From Megamerina dolium (Eukaryota; Arthropoda; Insecta; Diptera; Megamerinidae): a DNA stretch of 64,000 nt. The notes under the pieces are model-generated. The model was not told the origin of the DNA. It made no database searches and saw nothing but the letters and a program-made list of their open reading frames with translations. This document shows positions 21,111 through 32,459 of the stretch, piece by piece (the stretch's first letter is position 1; each line of letters opens with the position of its first letter). The stretch lies in assembly GCA_963854835.1 (NCBI GenBank), contig OY978526.1, forward strand, positions 47,335,140 through 47,399,139. The letters run 5' to 3'. A program made the translations under genes and the position numbers.

Positions 21111-21324
21111 GTTCATATGCATATATACTATGTATCCTTAGCAACCCTATACGATAACTACCATTTTGTAGTGCATCTCAGAGTGCTTACGAAGCGCTAA
21201 TGTGCTACGTTCTCTCTTCAAATAGTATTTTCATTGGGTGCGTTCAGCGAACTGAGCGCTAAGTAACATGTTCAGTGATTGCACACTAAGCGCAATTATT
21301 AGTTAGTGTTCACTAGACATGTTT
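21111..21324. other. Short spacer
   Basis: Nothing recognised. Confidence 0.5.
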
Positions 21325-21670
21325 CCAACTCGAATGTCAAATCCACTCTACTCTACGGCTGCGAAACCTGGAATCTATCATCCTCGGATGTTCAGGCCAT
21401 ACAGGTCTTTATAAACTGTTGCCTCAGCACAATCCTTCGCATCTTCTGGCCTGATATCATATCAAACATCAACCTGTGGGCCAAAACCAATCAAACAGCA
21501 ATGCGAGTGGAAATAACAAAATGGAAGTGGGGCTTGTTCGGTCATGTTTTAAGGAGCGCATCAAACGACATCACCCGTTGCGCAATCGAATGGCACCCGC
21601 AAGTAAGCCGGCGAAGAGGCAGACCCGCGTAGACCTGGAGGAGAAACCTGGAAGCAGACATAATAATATA
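21325..21670 (+). pseudogene. LINE ORF2 C-terminal fragment
   Basis: Reads STLLYGCETWNLSSSDVQAI, then NCCLSTILRIFWPDIISN, KWKWGLFGHVLRSASNDIT, and RRRGRPA before a stop, with the expected TWRRNLEAD continuing one codon later. This TLLYGCETW ... G-x-GH-x-LR ... RGRP-x-x-W pattern is the C-terminus after the RT domain in many animal LINEs. The clade is not assigned. The RT catalytic core is absent. Confidence 0.75.
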
Positions 21671-21734
21671 TATACATATTATACTACTTACGTTCACTAA
21701 TCAACCAGTTATAAATCAGGAGAAATGAATCGTG

Positions 21735-21975
21735 AAAATTAAAAACTATTTTTATTTCAATATGCTTGTGACGACAATTTAATGGATATATTCGGTTGTG
21801 AGGTAGATTTATTTCAACCATCTATACTTTGTAAACGCTTTTTTGAGCAATGGAATTTAAAAGAAAGAAGTAAAAAATATTATAAAGAAATTTTGTCACG
21901 GTATGCAGATGACCAGTTTAAAGAACATTTTAGAATGAATAGAAAAACATTTCAAATAAATAATTTTTGCCCAAA
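21735..21975 (+). pseudogene. Possible Harbinger-type transposase N-terminal fragment
   Basis: The 66-codon frame from 21782 holds RYADDQFKEHFRMNRKTFQ, a pattern (x-Y-x-D-x-x-F-x-x-x-FRM-x-R-x-T-F) seen near the start of HARBI1/PIF-Harbinger transposases. The SINE at 21983 interrupts it. Beyond the SINE, plus-strand sequence near 22455-22540 reads LRLTGKQESLLAIEDYINIP, which would fit the next helix of the same protein. No DDE residues are left. Confidence 0.4.
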
Positions 21976-21982
21976 CATTTAA

Positions 21983-22329
21983 AAAAATAAAATAAATATG
22001 TGGCACATAAAGCCCCAAAGGGCTCATTGGCCGAGCTTCTCTTCCATTACTGTTGTGCGTCTTAAATTTTGGACAATATTAGAAGGGACCTACTTATTTT
22101 AGCCGGTTCCGAACTGCAGAAATCTTGTGACATCACTTTTTCTGAGCTTTGTCACAGAGTTCTTTAAGAAGCTTTTTCATGGCAAGTTCTAACTGTCGGA
22201 AGAATTGCCAATTGCTTGCCGTTTGAAAGAAAAATCTAATCGATATTAAATTTGTTATGCATCAGCCGGGGATTGAACCACGACCTACAGATCAGAAGGC
22301 GAACACACTAAACACTGAGCTACGGCACC
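21983..22329 (-). repeat. tRNA-headed SINE, copy 4
   Basis: Near full length on the minus strand, with a small deletion near 22218. The word AAACATTTA occurs just outside the tail (about 21973-21981) and just outside the head (about 22330-22338), a target duplication of about 9-11 bp. It split the Harbinger-like frame. The B-box region reads ATTGAACCACGACC in reverse. Confidence 0.87.
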
Positions 22330-22338
22330 CAAACATTT

Positions 22339-22542
22339 ACATTCATAAAATAAAATACTTTTACAATATATCGTAGAAGTTATTATGCGATGTAAATTAA
22401 CAAAATCCCATTCAAACTTTTATCGATGTGCCTTTGGAGTAGAAGATTTTGTCTTCGTTGCGGTTAACTGGAAAGCAAGAGTCTCTTTTGGCGATTGAAG
22501 ATTACATTAATATTCCAAAAAGCAGCGGGTACAACATATACC
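22339..22542 (+). pseudogene. Continuation of the Harbinger-like fragment
   Basis: Short, broken frames, the best being LRLTGKQESLLAIEDYINIP at about 22458-22517. The assignment depends on the fragment before the SINE and is weak by itself. Confidence 0.3.
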
Positions 22543-22808
22543 GGGTACCGTAGCTCAGTGGTTAGTGTGTTATCCTTCTGATCTCTAGGCAGTGGGTTCA
22601 ATCCCCGGCTGAAGCATAACAAATTTAATATCGAAAAGATTTTTCTTTCGAACGGTACCCAACTGTCAGCAAGCAATTGGCAATTCTTCCGCCAGTAGCA
22701 ATTTGCCATGAAAAAGCTTCTGAAAGAACTTTGTGACAAAGCTCAGAAAAAGTGATGGCACAAGGGTTCTGCCGTTCGGAACCGGCTAAAATAAGTAGGT
22801 CCCTTCTT
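22543..22808 (+). repeat. tRNA-headed SINE, copy 5 (3'-truncated)
   Basis: The head is complete (GGGTACCGTAGCTCAGTGG, B-box GGGTTCAATCCCC). The body ends at GTAGGTCCCTTCT, where Jockey LINE sequence begins, so the 3' hairpin and tail are missing. Confidence 0.85.
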
Positions 22809-23770
22809 TGATTGTACTCATTGTAACATGTCCAGATTGGACTTGGATGCAGTTCCCCATACGTCTATACCATACGTCCAAATCGGCGCAATTTTCGACA
22901 AGTATTATAGACAATTATAGACAACTATTTTGTTTTGAAGGCATAGTTTAGATTATCGTCCAAGTAGCCAGTATAGTTGCCTAAATCGGTTTTTTAGTTC
23001 ATTTTGTATACCGAGGTGTCTTGTAGTTCGTTAATATTTGCTATCTTAATACTATCAGTGGTCACTTTTCTGTTTGTATAGCTAACCTAGACAGTTTTGT
23101 CAGCATTTATGTATATTCCTCATTTTTAAACCATTCGAAAGTTTTGTCCATTTCGGTTTGTAAGTTATTAGTTGCCCTTTTTTCATAGCTGTCTGATACC
23201 AGAAGGGCAGTGTCATCGGCGAATGTAGCAATCATATTGCTTTTTAATGTTGGTGTAAGTATGTCCGCCGTATATAACAAGTATAGCATAGGTCCCAAGA
23301 CACTGCCCTGACGAACGCCCGCCTGCATTGGTTGAATACCAGAACATGCGTCATTATATTTGACATAAAATTTCCAGTTTATGGAGTAGTCCATTGTGCC
23401 ATACTTTGTCAAAAGTTTTTGCCACGTCAAGGTAAACGCGAACGCATACTTTCTTGTTCTATATCGTCATTTATATTATGAATTACAAAAAATTGAATAT
23501 TTTTGTCGAAATCCAAATTGGTGGTCGGGGATTAACTTTTTTTGCTTAAGTATAGGTTCTATACGGTCAGATAACAGTTTTTCAAAAACTTTTGAAATGG
23601 CTGGCAAAAGACTTATCGGTCGATTGATGTTATAGTAGCATCTTCATTTGGCTTCGGAATTGTGATTATTTGTGCTACTTTCCATATTTTTGGAAAATAT
23701 TTTATATTAATAGCAGCATTAAAGCTTCTGAAATTAATCTGCATTAAAATCATGATGCACATTAACAAAT
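22809..23770 (-). pseudogene. Jockey-clade LINE reverse transcriptase, copy 3 (degenerate)
   Basis: The best block, 23107-23430 (minus), reads FYVKYNDACSGIQPMQAGVR, then QGSVLGPMLYLLYTADI and FADDTALLVSD (catalytic Asp pair). Farther upstream, in other frames, are PISLLPAISKVFEKLLSDRI and HQFGF-like motifs (about 23500-23640) and WKVAQIITIPKP (about 23650-23690). Several frame breaks separate them. It is a relative of the two other Jockey copies, but a distinct, older lineage by eye. Confidence 0.83.
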
Positions 23771-24570
23771 TGTCATTCGGAGTATGAAACAATAGTTGTT
23801 TTTTCGCCTATCTTTATATTTTATTGATCAAAGAAATTATTAGTTCGTCTGATTTTCGTAAATGATGTACAAAACAATAAAATTTGACTACATATTCGTT
23901 CTTTTCACCTTAAAATTAGTTTGCCTCGTATGAATGATCTCATCGCAAAATAATATTTCTCGGTTAGAATGTAATAATGTAATCTAAACACAATACGATA
24001 ATTTAGAATCCAAATAGACAATAGACAACAGCAAACGATAGCAGTATCAATACAGGTGCAATATATTTCCTGTGTGAGGATGATATCTCCCATTCAAATA
24101 AATTACCTTTTGACATAATCACTTAGTTATGCAGCATTATATTATTTATGACTTAAATGAATTAAATGCAATATCGCGATTAAATGTAATTGAATGTAAA
24201 TTTCTTAAATATTACCGTCTCATATCATTTGGAATCTTTGTCTTTATATTCCAATGAATATATGTATGTGTAAAAATTGCATTTGCTACTACAAATAACA
24301 GCACTAGCTATTGTAAACTACCTGCCACTACTACATATTTGCTACTACTATGTACGACTGGGAACTATTTATTACTATTTCATGTCATTTATTATATGAA
24401 GACAAATGGGTTATAATTCATAATCGCCAGAAGAATATTTATGAGCGACAGAGTGAAAGGAATGAAAAACCATTTAGAATGTGAAAATCTAAAATGGAAC
24501 ATGTAAAAGCTTGTATGACATATACAGTGTATAAACGGAAAAATGGAGAAGACTGAACACAAAAAAATCT
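23771..24570. other. Intergenic, no gene seen
   Basis: AT-rich, with short CTACTA-type repeats near 24290-24350. Nothing coding. Confidence 0.5.
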
Positions 24571-24872
24571 CCTTACAGTCGGCTGGGGCCGACCAAACTA
24601 TACCCTGCATATGTAGATTTATATATAAAAAGTTTATTCTTTTATTTCCACTTTTCGAGAAACAATTTTTGCATATACTACTAATTTACACCCGAAATAT
24701 GGTTGACTTTGACGAAGTAAAGGGATTTTAAGATAATTCCGAGGCTTAGTATGGGAGCTATATAAAAAGTGGGCGTGGCTTACCACTTTCTAGTAAATCC
24801 AATTAATTTTTCAATGTTAATCCACACCTTAAATTTGGTGTCCTAAGTTGAATAGTTTCTAAGTTATGGTGG

Positions 24873-25850
24873 TTAACATTTTTGTTTAATTTCCTCAACT
24901 TTGTATGGGAGCCCCAATAAGAAGTGGGCGTGGTACGCTGATTTTTCGCAGGATTATTTCCGACTACGATATTAATTTAAGTGTCAATTATGGTTATTGT
25001 AGACATAAGATTGCCTAAGTTACAGCTGTTTCAATTTAAAATTTGTATGGGGGCTACGATAAACACTGGGCGTGGTGCGCCCATTTTCTGTGAGCCTAGT
25101 TGCTCGTACAATACTAATCCATACCCTAAGTCTCGTTGTCCTAGGCTAAATGGTTTGTAAGTTATGGAGCTTAACATTTTTGTTTAATTTCCTCAACTTT
25201 GTATGGGAGCCCCAATAAGAAGTGGGCGTGGTACGCTGATTTTTCGCAGGATTATTTCCGACTACGATATTAATTTAAGTGTCAATTATGGTTATTGTAG
25301 ACATAAGATTGCCTAAGTTACAGCTGTTTCAATTTAAAATTTGTATGGGGGCTACGATAAACACTGGGCGTGGTGCGCCCATTTTCTGTGAGCCTAGTTG
25401 CTCGTACAATACTAATCCATACCCTAAGTCTCGTTGTCCTAGGCTAAATGGTTTGTAAGTTATGGAGCTTAAAATTTTAGTTTAATTCACTCGACTTTGT
25501 ATGGGAGACCCATGAAGGAGTGGGCGTGGCACACTGATTTTCTTCCAGATTATTGCCGACTACGATATTAATTTAAGTGTCAATTATGGTTATTCTAGAC
25601 AGAAGATTGCCGAAGTTACAGCTGTTTCAATTTAAAATTTGTATGGGGGCTACGATAAACACTGGGCGTGGTGCGCCCATTTTCTGTGAGCCTAGTTGCT
25701 CGTACAATACTAATCCACACCTTAAATCTCGTTATTCTACGCTGAATAGTTTGCAAGTTATAACCGGTAACATTTTTTTTAATTTCCGCAACTTTGTATG
25801 GGAGACCCAAAAAGGAGTGGGCGTGGCACATTGATTTTCTGTCATATTAT
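24873..25850 (+). repeat. Tandem array of about 298-bp units
   Basis: Each unit holds two half-units (TTTGTATGGGAGCC...AGTGGGCGTGG and TTTGTATGGGGGCTACG...CTGGGCGTGG). Units 1 and 2 (from about 24873 and 25171) are the most alike; later units carry many differences. Confidence 0.85.
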
Positions 25851-26257
25851 TTCTGACCACCGTGTTAATCTAAGTGTCAATTATGGTTATTCTAGACAGA
25901 AGATTGTAGAAGTTACAGCAGTTTCAATTTAAAAGAAGTACAGACACTTTGTATGGGAGCTACGCTAGAAAGTAGGCGTGGCTCATCCACTTTTGGTGAG
26001 ATTATATAGTAGTATAATATAACTCTATGTGCAAAATATTGTTGTCCCAAGTGGTATATTGTGTGAGTTATAGTAACTTAAAGATTTTGAAAATTTCGAG
26101 GTTAGTCGCTTTGAATGCTTGGTGTGGGCGTGGTTATTGACCGATCATGCCCAATATCAATCCCCTCCGTACCCTTGGATCATAGATTACTTATGCCAAA
26201 TTTCATCGAAATAGCTCAATATTTACTCAAGTTATCGTGCGAACCAGCCAGGTGACA

Positions 26258-26293
26258 GACAGACGGACGGACGGACGGACGGACGGACGGACA
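26258..26293 (+). repeat. GACA/GACG microsatellite
   Basis: ACAGACAGACGGACGGACGG and further GACG units, within the right part of the DINE-1-like element. Confidence 0.95.
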
Positions 26294-26428
26294 TCGTTAA
26301 ATCGAAAATTTAATCGACGCTGATCACGAATATATATCCATGTCTATATCTCCGGAGATTCCTTCAAGTGGACACAAACATCTGACCGAAATGAATATAC
26401 CATGCATATTGCATTATGCAGGGTATAA

Positions 26429-27089
26429 AAAGGAAATTTAGCAGGAAAATGAATACGAAGAATTGCCAGCTGACTAAAGGATATTAATTTAATTTACTCA
26501 TTCTTGTACTGCATATACTAGTGATACAAACATTGATATGCATTATCATATCACAAATATATAATTCAAATTGCTATAATATTATCTGATGTCCGTAAGT
26601 TCAGATACATATACTACATATCCTCACATTTTACTAGTTCCGATGATAGTGATGATGAGATTATAGTGCTAGTGTGTGTGAATATTTGTGTGTCTCAAAG
26701 TCAAATTCGTTTTGGTTCAGTATTATTACTCTTGTGCCAATTTACATCAAGCTACTTACGGCTCGATAACACAATAAACTTTAACATTCGCTTGTGATCA
26801 TTGTCATCGTTTGCTTTGCGCAATAATAAGTAAATTGTTATTATTGTTGCTGTTGCCAAAAGCACTTGTCGTCGTTGTTTTTGATTTCATAATTATTAGT
26901 GTTGGTGATATTTAACTGCTGCTAACATTGTTATTATTATTATTATTATTATTATTGTTATCATTTGCAACACAGAACAATCTGCTGTATAATTAAATAA
27001 CTTTTTACAAAATAAACGAATCGTTGCTTTACAAACATATAGGCAATATTTTCGTGTGAAAAAGAAACAACTACTTAGAACAAAATATG
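26429..27089. other. Intergenic with ATT microsatellite
   Basis: AT-rich. The main landmark is a TTA/ATT trinucleotide run at 26929-26958. No gene seen. Confidence 0.6.
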
Positions 27090-28270
27090 AGCTCATATTC
27101 GTAGTAAAAATGAGTCCCCCTCCAACAAATTATAATACTGTTTTCTTATTAATTCAGTTAAAAATTGAATGGACTTTGAACTGAAAACCGCATTCCATAG
27201 CTCTCTTATGTGGCCAATTCCCGTCCATTGTCTAATATTGCGTAGCCATGATAAATGCTTCCTGCCTATGCCACGTTTTCCTTCAATTTTCTCTTCCAGG
27301 ATGAGTTGCAGCAGTCTGTATTTTTGATTTCTTAGAATGTGCCCTAGATAAGAAGTCTTCCTTCGCTTGATTTTTGTAAGAAGTTTTCTGCCTTGGTTCA
27401 TTCGGCGAAGGACCTCACTGTTCGTAACACGATCCGTCCATGAGATTTTTAGTATACCTTTTTAGTATACATTTCGAAGGCTTCTATCCTATTCATATCT
27501 GCTACCTTAAGGGTCCATATTTCCATGGCTTACAAAAGTACTGACCATACGTAGCATTTAACGAAGCGCATTTTTAATCGCATATTAATTTCATGGCTGC
27601 AGAGAACTTTTTTATATTTGCAGAATGATGCTCTTGCCATTTCTATTCGTGTTTTGATTTCTTCGGTACAGTCCCAATTTTCATTTATCCATCTTCCTAA
27701 GTATCGAAATTTGGACACTCTTTCTACACCTCTTTTCACCTTGCATCGATAAGTTTAGGTTATTGTGGATATTTTTCGTGCATACAGCCATGAATTTAGT
27801 TTTGGCCACATTGATTTTAAGGCCATATTTGTTGCTGTACTCACTAACCTTATCTAGTAAGCTTTGTAGATCTTCTATACTATCCGCGAAGAGTGTCGTG
27901 TCGTCAGCATACCTGATGTTGTTAATGTTGTCTTTCCATTTACTTTTATGCCTTCTTGTGCGTTATAAAGAGCTTCTTGAAAGACTTTTTCCGAATATAT
28001 ATTAAATAAAAGAGGTGATAGTATGCACCCTTGTCGAACGCCTTTTAATATTTCTATTTCGTTTGTGTTTTCGTTATCTACCCTAACTTGCGCGATTTGG
28101 TTCCAGTACAAGTTTCTTATACAGCGCAGCTCTTTTTCGTCTATGTCTAGTGCTTGTAATATATTAAATAGCTTGTCGTGTTGCACTGTATCGAAAGCTT
28201 TCTCATAATCTATTAAACAGAGGAAAACGTCTTTTTGTACTACATCTTTGCAGTTTTGAACTAAAATGTT
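27090..28270 (-). pseudogene. LINE reverse transcriptase 3' half, clade unassigned
   Basis: Minus-strand blocks in several frames. 27875-28270: LFNILQALDIDEKELRCIRN, then ILKGVRQGCILSPLLFNIYS, with the YADD region damaged (MLTTRHSSRIV where an Asp pair is expected). 27530-27739: KFRYLGRWINENWDCTEEIK. 27093-27401: RRKTSYLGHILRNQKYRLLQ and a basic GRKHLSWLRNIRQWTG end. The RQGCILSPLLFNIYSE signature differs from the Jockey copies and from the RTE-like element at 38-41 kb, so this is another family. No endonuclease is visible. Confidence 0.82.
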
Positions 28271-28380
28271 AACACCTACATTTACGAGTATATAATTATA
28301 TTTTTATTTAAATAATCTCAAGAATAATATTCATAATTTCAAATAAATAAATTAATAAACATAATATGATAAAATCCCTC

Positions 28381-29034
28381 TTATAGTCAAAGTCAAGATC
28401 ATCTTATAGCCTAGACAGACGGCAGCCTAATTCCGGATTACCGGCGCACTTAATCCGAATAAAATAATAATCTGACAGACGGCAGTATTGCGGATTAACT
28501 AAACGGCTCATTGCTGTTTCATTAGGTCTGTGCACTTACATTACTATCACTATCAATTTCTGTCATCTATCACTCCCGATATGAGAAAATCTACAAGAAT
28601 TACGTGAACTGAAAACTATCAGAAACTTGTAAATTGACATTCACCGTTCGTAATTGACAGCTGGATTTATTTGTTCGCCAACACTTTTGATGTTGAAAAC
28701 TGTTAACAATTGTGGAAAGTTTTTTGTTAGCGAACAAACCTAATATTTTGTAAAATGGATCGAGAAAAATTCACAATAGACAATTTTCAGCAGTGTTGCT
28801 ATCGCAAATTGTCCTAATCCTCTTTCATTTTGAGAATTAACTCATAGAGTTTATGCGGATTAGCTGCAGTTAATGCCCGAGTTAATTCGAATTAACTCGG
28901 TAATCCGGAATTAGGCTGCCGTCTGTCTAGGCTATTAAAGTAATAATCTGTTGTTTTGTTTTAAATATTTTTGTATGGGCAATATATCAAACAAGTTGAT
29001 TCTAACTTTAAGATGATCTTAACTTTGACTATAA
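28381..29034. mobile_element. Outer MITE, interrupted by another MITE
   Basis: The ends are inverted copies starting TTATAGTCAAAGTYAAGATC. With the inner element and one TTA removed, the left end reads on as ATCTTAAAGTAATAATC, matching the inverted right end (ATCTTAAAGTTAGAATC). This shows the inner insertion split the left repeat. The original element was about 125 bp. A TA duplication is possible but not certain. Confidence 0.75.
28407..28934. mobile_element. Inner MITE, 528 bp, with TTA duplication
   Basis: The terminal repeats are perfect for at least 36 bp and start TAGCCTAGACAGACGGCAGC. TTA flanks both sides (28404-28406, 28935-28937). The 3-bp TTA target points to PIF/Harbinger-type mobility. 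A second copy of the GACAGACGGCAG word lies about 70 bp inside the left end (28477-28490), possibly a subterminal transposase site. No coding frame. Confidence 0.85.
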
Positions 29035-29077
29035 TTGGAAGTAACTTATTATGAACTATTTTGGTAGTAAACATTTT

Positions 29078-29182
29078 TCATGAAAAGCTTCGGATAAACC
29101 TCTGTGACAAATTTCAGCAAAAGTGTGCGACATAATTTCCTTTATTCGGAATTGGTTAACATAAGTAGGCCCCTTCTAATTC
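29078..29182 (+). repeat. tRNA-headed SINE, internal fragment
   Basis: About 100 bp matching the SINE body (CATGAAAAGCTTC ... CTCTGTGACAAA ... AAGTAGGCCCCTTCTAAT), without head or tail. An old, diverged piece. Confidence 0.7.
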
Positions 29183-29876
29183 AGTTAAAACTTGATTTCA
29201 ATTAAATACATTCCTCTAATACTGGCAAACGTACTTCCAAGAATAAGACACATACTACCTGATATGCAATTTTTCGTAATTCTTTCGCAAACACATACAA
29301 CCATATGTAAGGGAGAGGCGTGAAATCCGACCAGCATAAAAGTATGACAACTGAGTTTTCTCCATTTTAATGTACTACTAAAAAAATATCAAAAGTGACA
29401 TTTCAAAGCTAGGTTGTACGTATAGGTAATATACGAGTAGATTCCGCTTGAAAGTGATTCAGAAGAAAAAGATAATTTTCTTTGTAATTCTTTGAGTACA
29501 AAAGCGATGAATTTTTGTTGTTTTATTTTCTTCAAGTATGGATATATTTTGAAAATTATTGCATAAGTGAAAGTTCGTCATATAAGTTGGGAAAGTTTGG
29601 ACATATATATTTTTATAGAATTTTATTCGACAGAATTTTGTTGTGGTTTTTAAACCGTCGAAAACCCGGATGGCAATCGATTTGAGGAACGCCAGTTCTT
29701 GCCAATTTTGATTGAAAATTGTTATTCAATTCATACATTGCCAATGAATTCATAAATTCATTCATGATATTAAAAACTATGTATAAAAACATTTTTTTTT
29801 TAATTTCAATAAATATCTAAAAATCTATGTGTTTGCGTAATTTTCAAACCTCATTTTTAAAGTAGTAAAACTGACT
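29183..29876. other. Intergenic, no gene seen
   Basis: AT-rich, nothing recognised. Confidence 0.5.
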
Positions 29877-30158
29877 GGGTGCCGTTGCTCAGTAGTTACT
29901 TTGTTGGCCTTCTGATCTGTAGGTCCTAGGTTCAATCTGCGGCTGAAGCACAACTTTAAATCGAATGATTTTTCTTTTGAAATGTATCCACCTTTCGGCA
30001 AGCAGTTGACAATAATTTCGACAGTAACAATTTGCCATGAAAAAGCTTCTAAAAGAGCTCTGTGAAAAAGCTAAGAAAGAACAACGTCACCGGCTAATAT
30101 AGTAGATTCGTTTTAATACCCGAAAAGAAGCTCGACCACATATTTATTTAATTTTTAA
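29877..30158 (+). repeat. tRNA-headed SINE, copy 6
   Basis: Head GGGTGCCGTTGCTCAGTAG with a weakened B-box (AGGTTCAATCTGC). The body is diverged and has a deletion before the ATTT tail (about 30140-30158). Confidence 0.82.
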
Positions 30159-31615
30159 AATTGACTAGCCGTGAAAATTTGGATATTTGAATGTTAGTTT
30201 GATGAAATATATCTCTAATAAACATGAATGCACTTCCTTCAGCAAAAGATTTATAAATTGAATTTTTTAATACATAATATAATCAATTTATAACTAAATT
30301 TCAAAGACAAGTCGTACTTTCACGCCCGTCACCTATCTATAGCATTTGTTATGCTTTCGCCATTACTGAATGCATATACTAGTACATACAGAATATATAC
30401 ATACTTATATGAATGTACGACAGCTGCATAGTATATTTCCAAAAAGAGATTTATTTGAAAATCTCAAACTTATGAAAATAAATTTTTGTTACATATTTTT
30501 TTACGAGTATACGTGATGAAATTTTAAAGTATATTTGAAGAAATCAGATGTATGTACTTGTAATTTTAGTTATACGAAAAACGTAGAAATACTTTCTGCT
30601 ATTAAATCCATTTCCAGTGCATCTGATACCAAGAGTGTGGTTTCGAATTATATATTATCTCGTGATGCTGAATACACTATAGGTTTCGGGCCATTGTGAT
30701 ATTCCAATGAACTGCAAGGCTAATGATTTAACCGTGAATGATTCCATTTTACCTTACAGTGCGGTTACACAATCAATAACTTGCTTTCAAGTTAATCACA
30801 CATACTGCTTGTCAAAAGTTATTGGAATTGGCAGCTGTGACGTAAGCAGTACGCAACATAATATTCATAATCTTTACAAATCGAAGCACAAACATTTATT
30901 TTCAAAAACTATGATCAGCTGTTTGACATGAATATCAAGTTGAAACGCGAGTTGATAGGAAAATTTTATATCAAGTCGATGATCAATTTCTAAAAGTACG
31001 AATGTGTTAGTGAAAAAGTGTGAGTGTATTGAAACTTGAAAGTAATTTATTGATCGTTTAACCCCAAGTTAGGTGTTTCTTTGCAATATGCAAATATTAT
31101 CCATTCTTCGATAGCGGATGTATAGAGCATACGTTTAAAAAGCATCACCTATGTCCTAGCAAAAAGATCTTGTAGGCATACATTTTCGGTTCATTTTTGC
31201 TATTGGTGGTTCAGCACGCAGATCTAATAATTTTAATGAAGCAACCAAGATAGCTTTATGAAATATTGGATCCGCACGCATCGAATTATTGCAAAGACAC
31301 GCCATATAACGACGTCAAGGCATGTACTTTAGAATATAGCTAGCACTACTTAGACGTCGATGGTTTACGTCCTCGATTAACTTCCAGGCCATAATTGGGC
31401 ACTCTATCTCGGGATCACGTTAAAAGCATTGCGCCTTAAAATGTCGTTCAAATAGTGTTGATTCGAATATTGGAGTGAATATATCAAAATTATTTATCTA
31501 TTTATTTTGGTTTAGAGGAAAGCAATCTTCAGACGCAACACTAGCTGAAATTTGTTGGTGGAGTACGAAAATGTACGAAGAATCGGATTAAGATACAGAA
31601 TACTTATGCACAAGT
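30159..31615. other. Intergenic, no gene recognised
   Basis: About 1.45 kb. A 74-codon frame (30707-30931) with six Cys is open but has no signal peptide and resembles nothing I know. The rest is AT-rich and unassigned. Confidence 0.45.
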
Positions 31616-31979
31616 GGGTGCCGTGACTTAGTGGATAGTGTGTTGGCCTTCTGATCTGTAGGTCGTGGTTCAATCCCTGGCTCATGCATAACAAATTTAA
31701 TATCGATAAGATTTTTCTTTCGAACGGTACCTACCTGTCGGCGAGCAATTGGCAATTCTTTCGACAGTAACAACTTGCCATGAAAAAGCTTCTAAAAGAA
31801 CTCTGTGACAAAGCTCAGAAAAAGTGATGTCGCAAGGGTTCTGCTGTTCGGAGCCGGCTAAAATAAGTAGGTCCCTTCTAATACTGTCCAAAATTTAACA
31901 CGCACAACAGTAATTGAAGAGAAGCTCGGCCAGTGAGCCCTGCGGGGCTTTAAGTGCCACATATTTATTTATTTATTTT
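31616..31979 (+). repeat. tRNA-headed SINE, copy 7, with clean target duplication
   Basis: Full length from GGGTGCCGTGACTTAGTGG to the ATTT tail. The 14-bp word ATACTTATGCACAA stands directly before it (31600-31613) and after it (31980-31993). This is the hallmark of LINE-driven insertion and suggests a young copy. The A-box is damaged (GTGACTTAGTGG), so this copy may be a poor pol III template. Confidence 0.92.
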
Positions 31980-31993
31980 ATACTTATGCACAA

Positions 31994-32330
31994 AGCAAAT
32001 ACAAACATCAATTTGGAAAACCAAATTTGAGTAAATTCCATATATTTTCGTCAATAGTTTAACTTCCAAAACTTATATAATGATAAACATTTTGATGAGA
32101 TGTTTGTAACCACTTCAAGTTAGCTTCGAAAATATAGAAAAGGATATGTATTCTTGATCAATGTCGCCTAAATATTGGAATTACTGAAGCACGTCCTTCC
32201 GTTCGTCAGAACTCCAGCTCGTCACCTGACTGGTTAGCACAATAACTTTAACAAATATGGAGCTATTTAGACGAAATTTGAGTATGGACGGGGTTGATAA
32301 TAAACATGATTGGTCAACTGACACACCCAG
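31994..32330 (-). repeat. DINE-1-like fragment (degenerate)
   Basis: In reverse complement, 32160-32325 reads ...GACCAATCATG...CAACCCCGTCCATA...AAATTTCGTCTAAATAGCTC...GTTATTGTGCTAACCAGTCAGGTGACGA. This parallels 26140-26265 of the larger element just before its GACG run. The microsatellite is lost. 31994-32160 is unassigned. Confidence 0.6.
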
Positions 32331-32459
32331 TTAGAGCAATAAGTGGTATGTAGGTAGAATGGCTGCGACCCTGGTCGCTCAAGTAGCAAACAAAAGGCCG
32401 TTTTGAGCCATAAATCTCGATAAAACTTACTGAGTGTTGAAATAGTTGTTTATAAATTG
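32331..32459. other. Possible LINE 3' untranslated part
   Basis: Lies just downstream (minus strand) of the LOA-like LINE; no tail was identified. Confidence 0.35.

Larger units (their letters stand above)
24571..26428 (+). mobile_element. DINE-1-like (helentron-type) element, copy 2, with tandem units
   Basis: It has the same ends as copy 1: hairpin GTCGGC-TGGG-GCCGAC, then TATACCCTGCATA at the left and TTATGCAGGGTATA at the right. The centre has about four tandem units of 297-298 bp, marked by TTTGTATGGGAG at about 24900, 25198, 25496 and 25793. The first two units look identical by eye. A GACG microsatellite and the TGATCACGAATATATA block follow, as in copy 1. Internal tandem units plus a tetranucleotide microsatellite are known DINE-1 traits. 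No protein is encoded. Confidence 0.65.

Noticed and set aside
30707..30931. Small cysteine-containing secreted protein
   Set aside because: No signal segment, Cys without a recognisable pattern, and the frame is within what chance allows.
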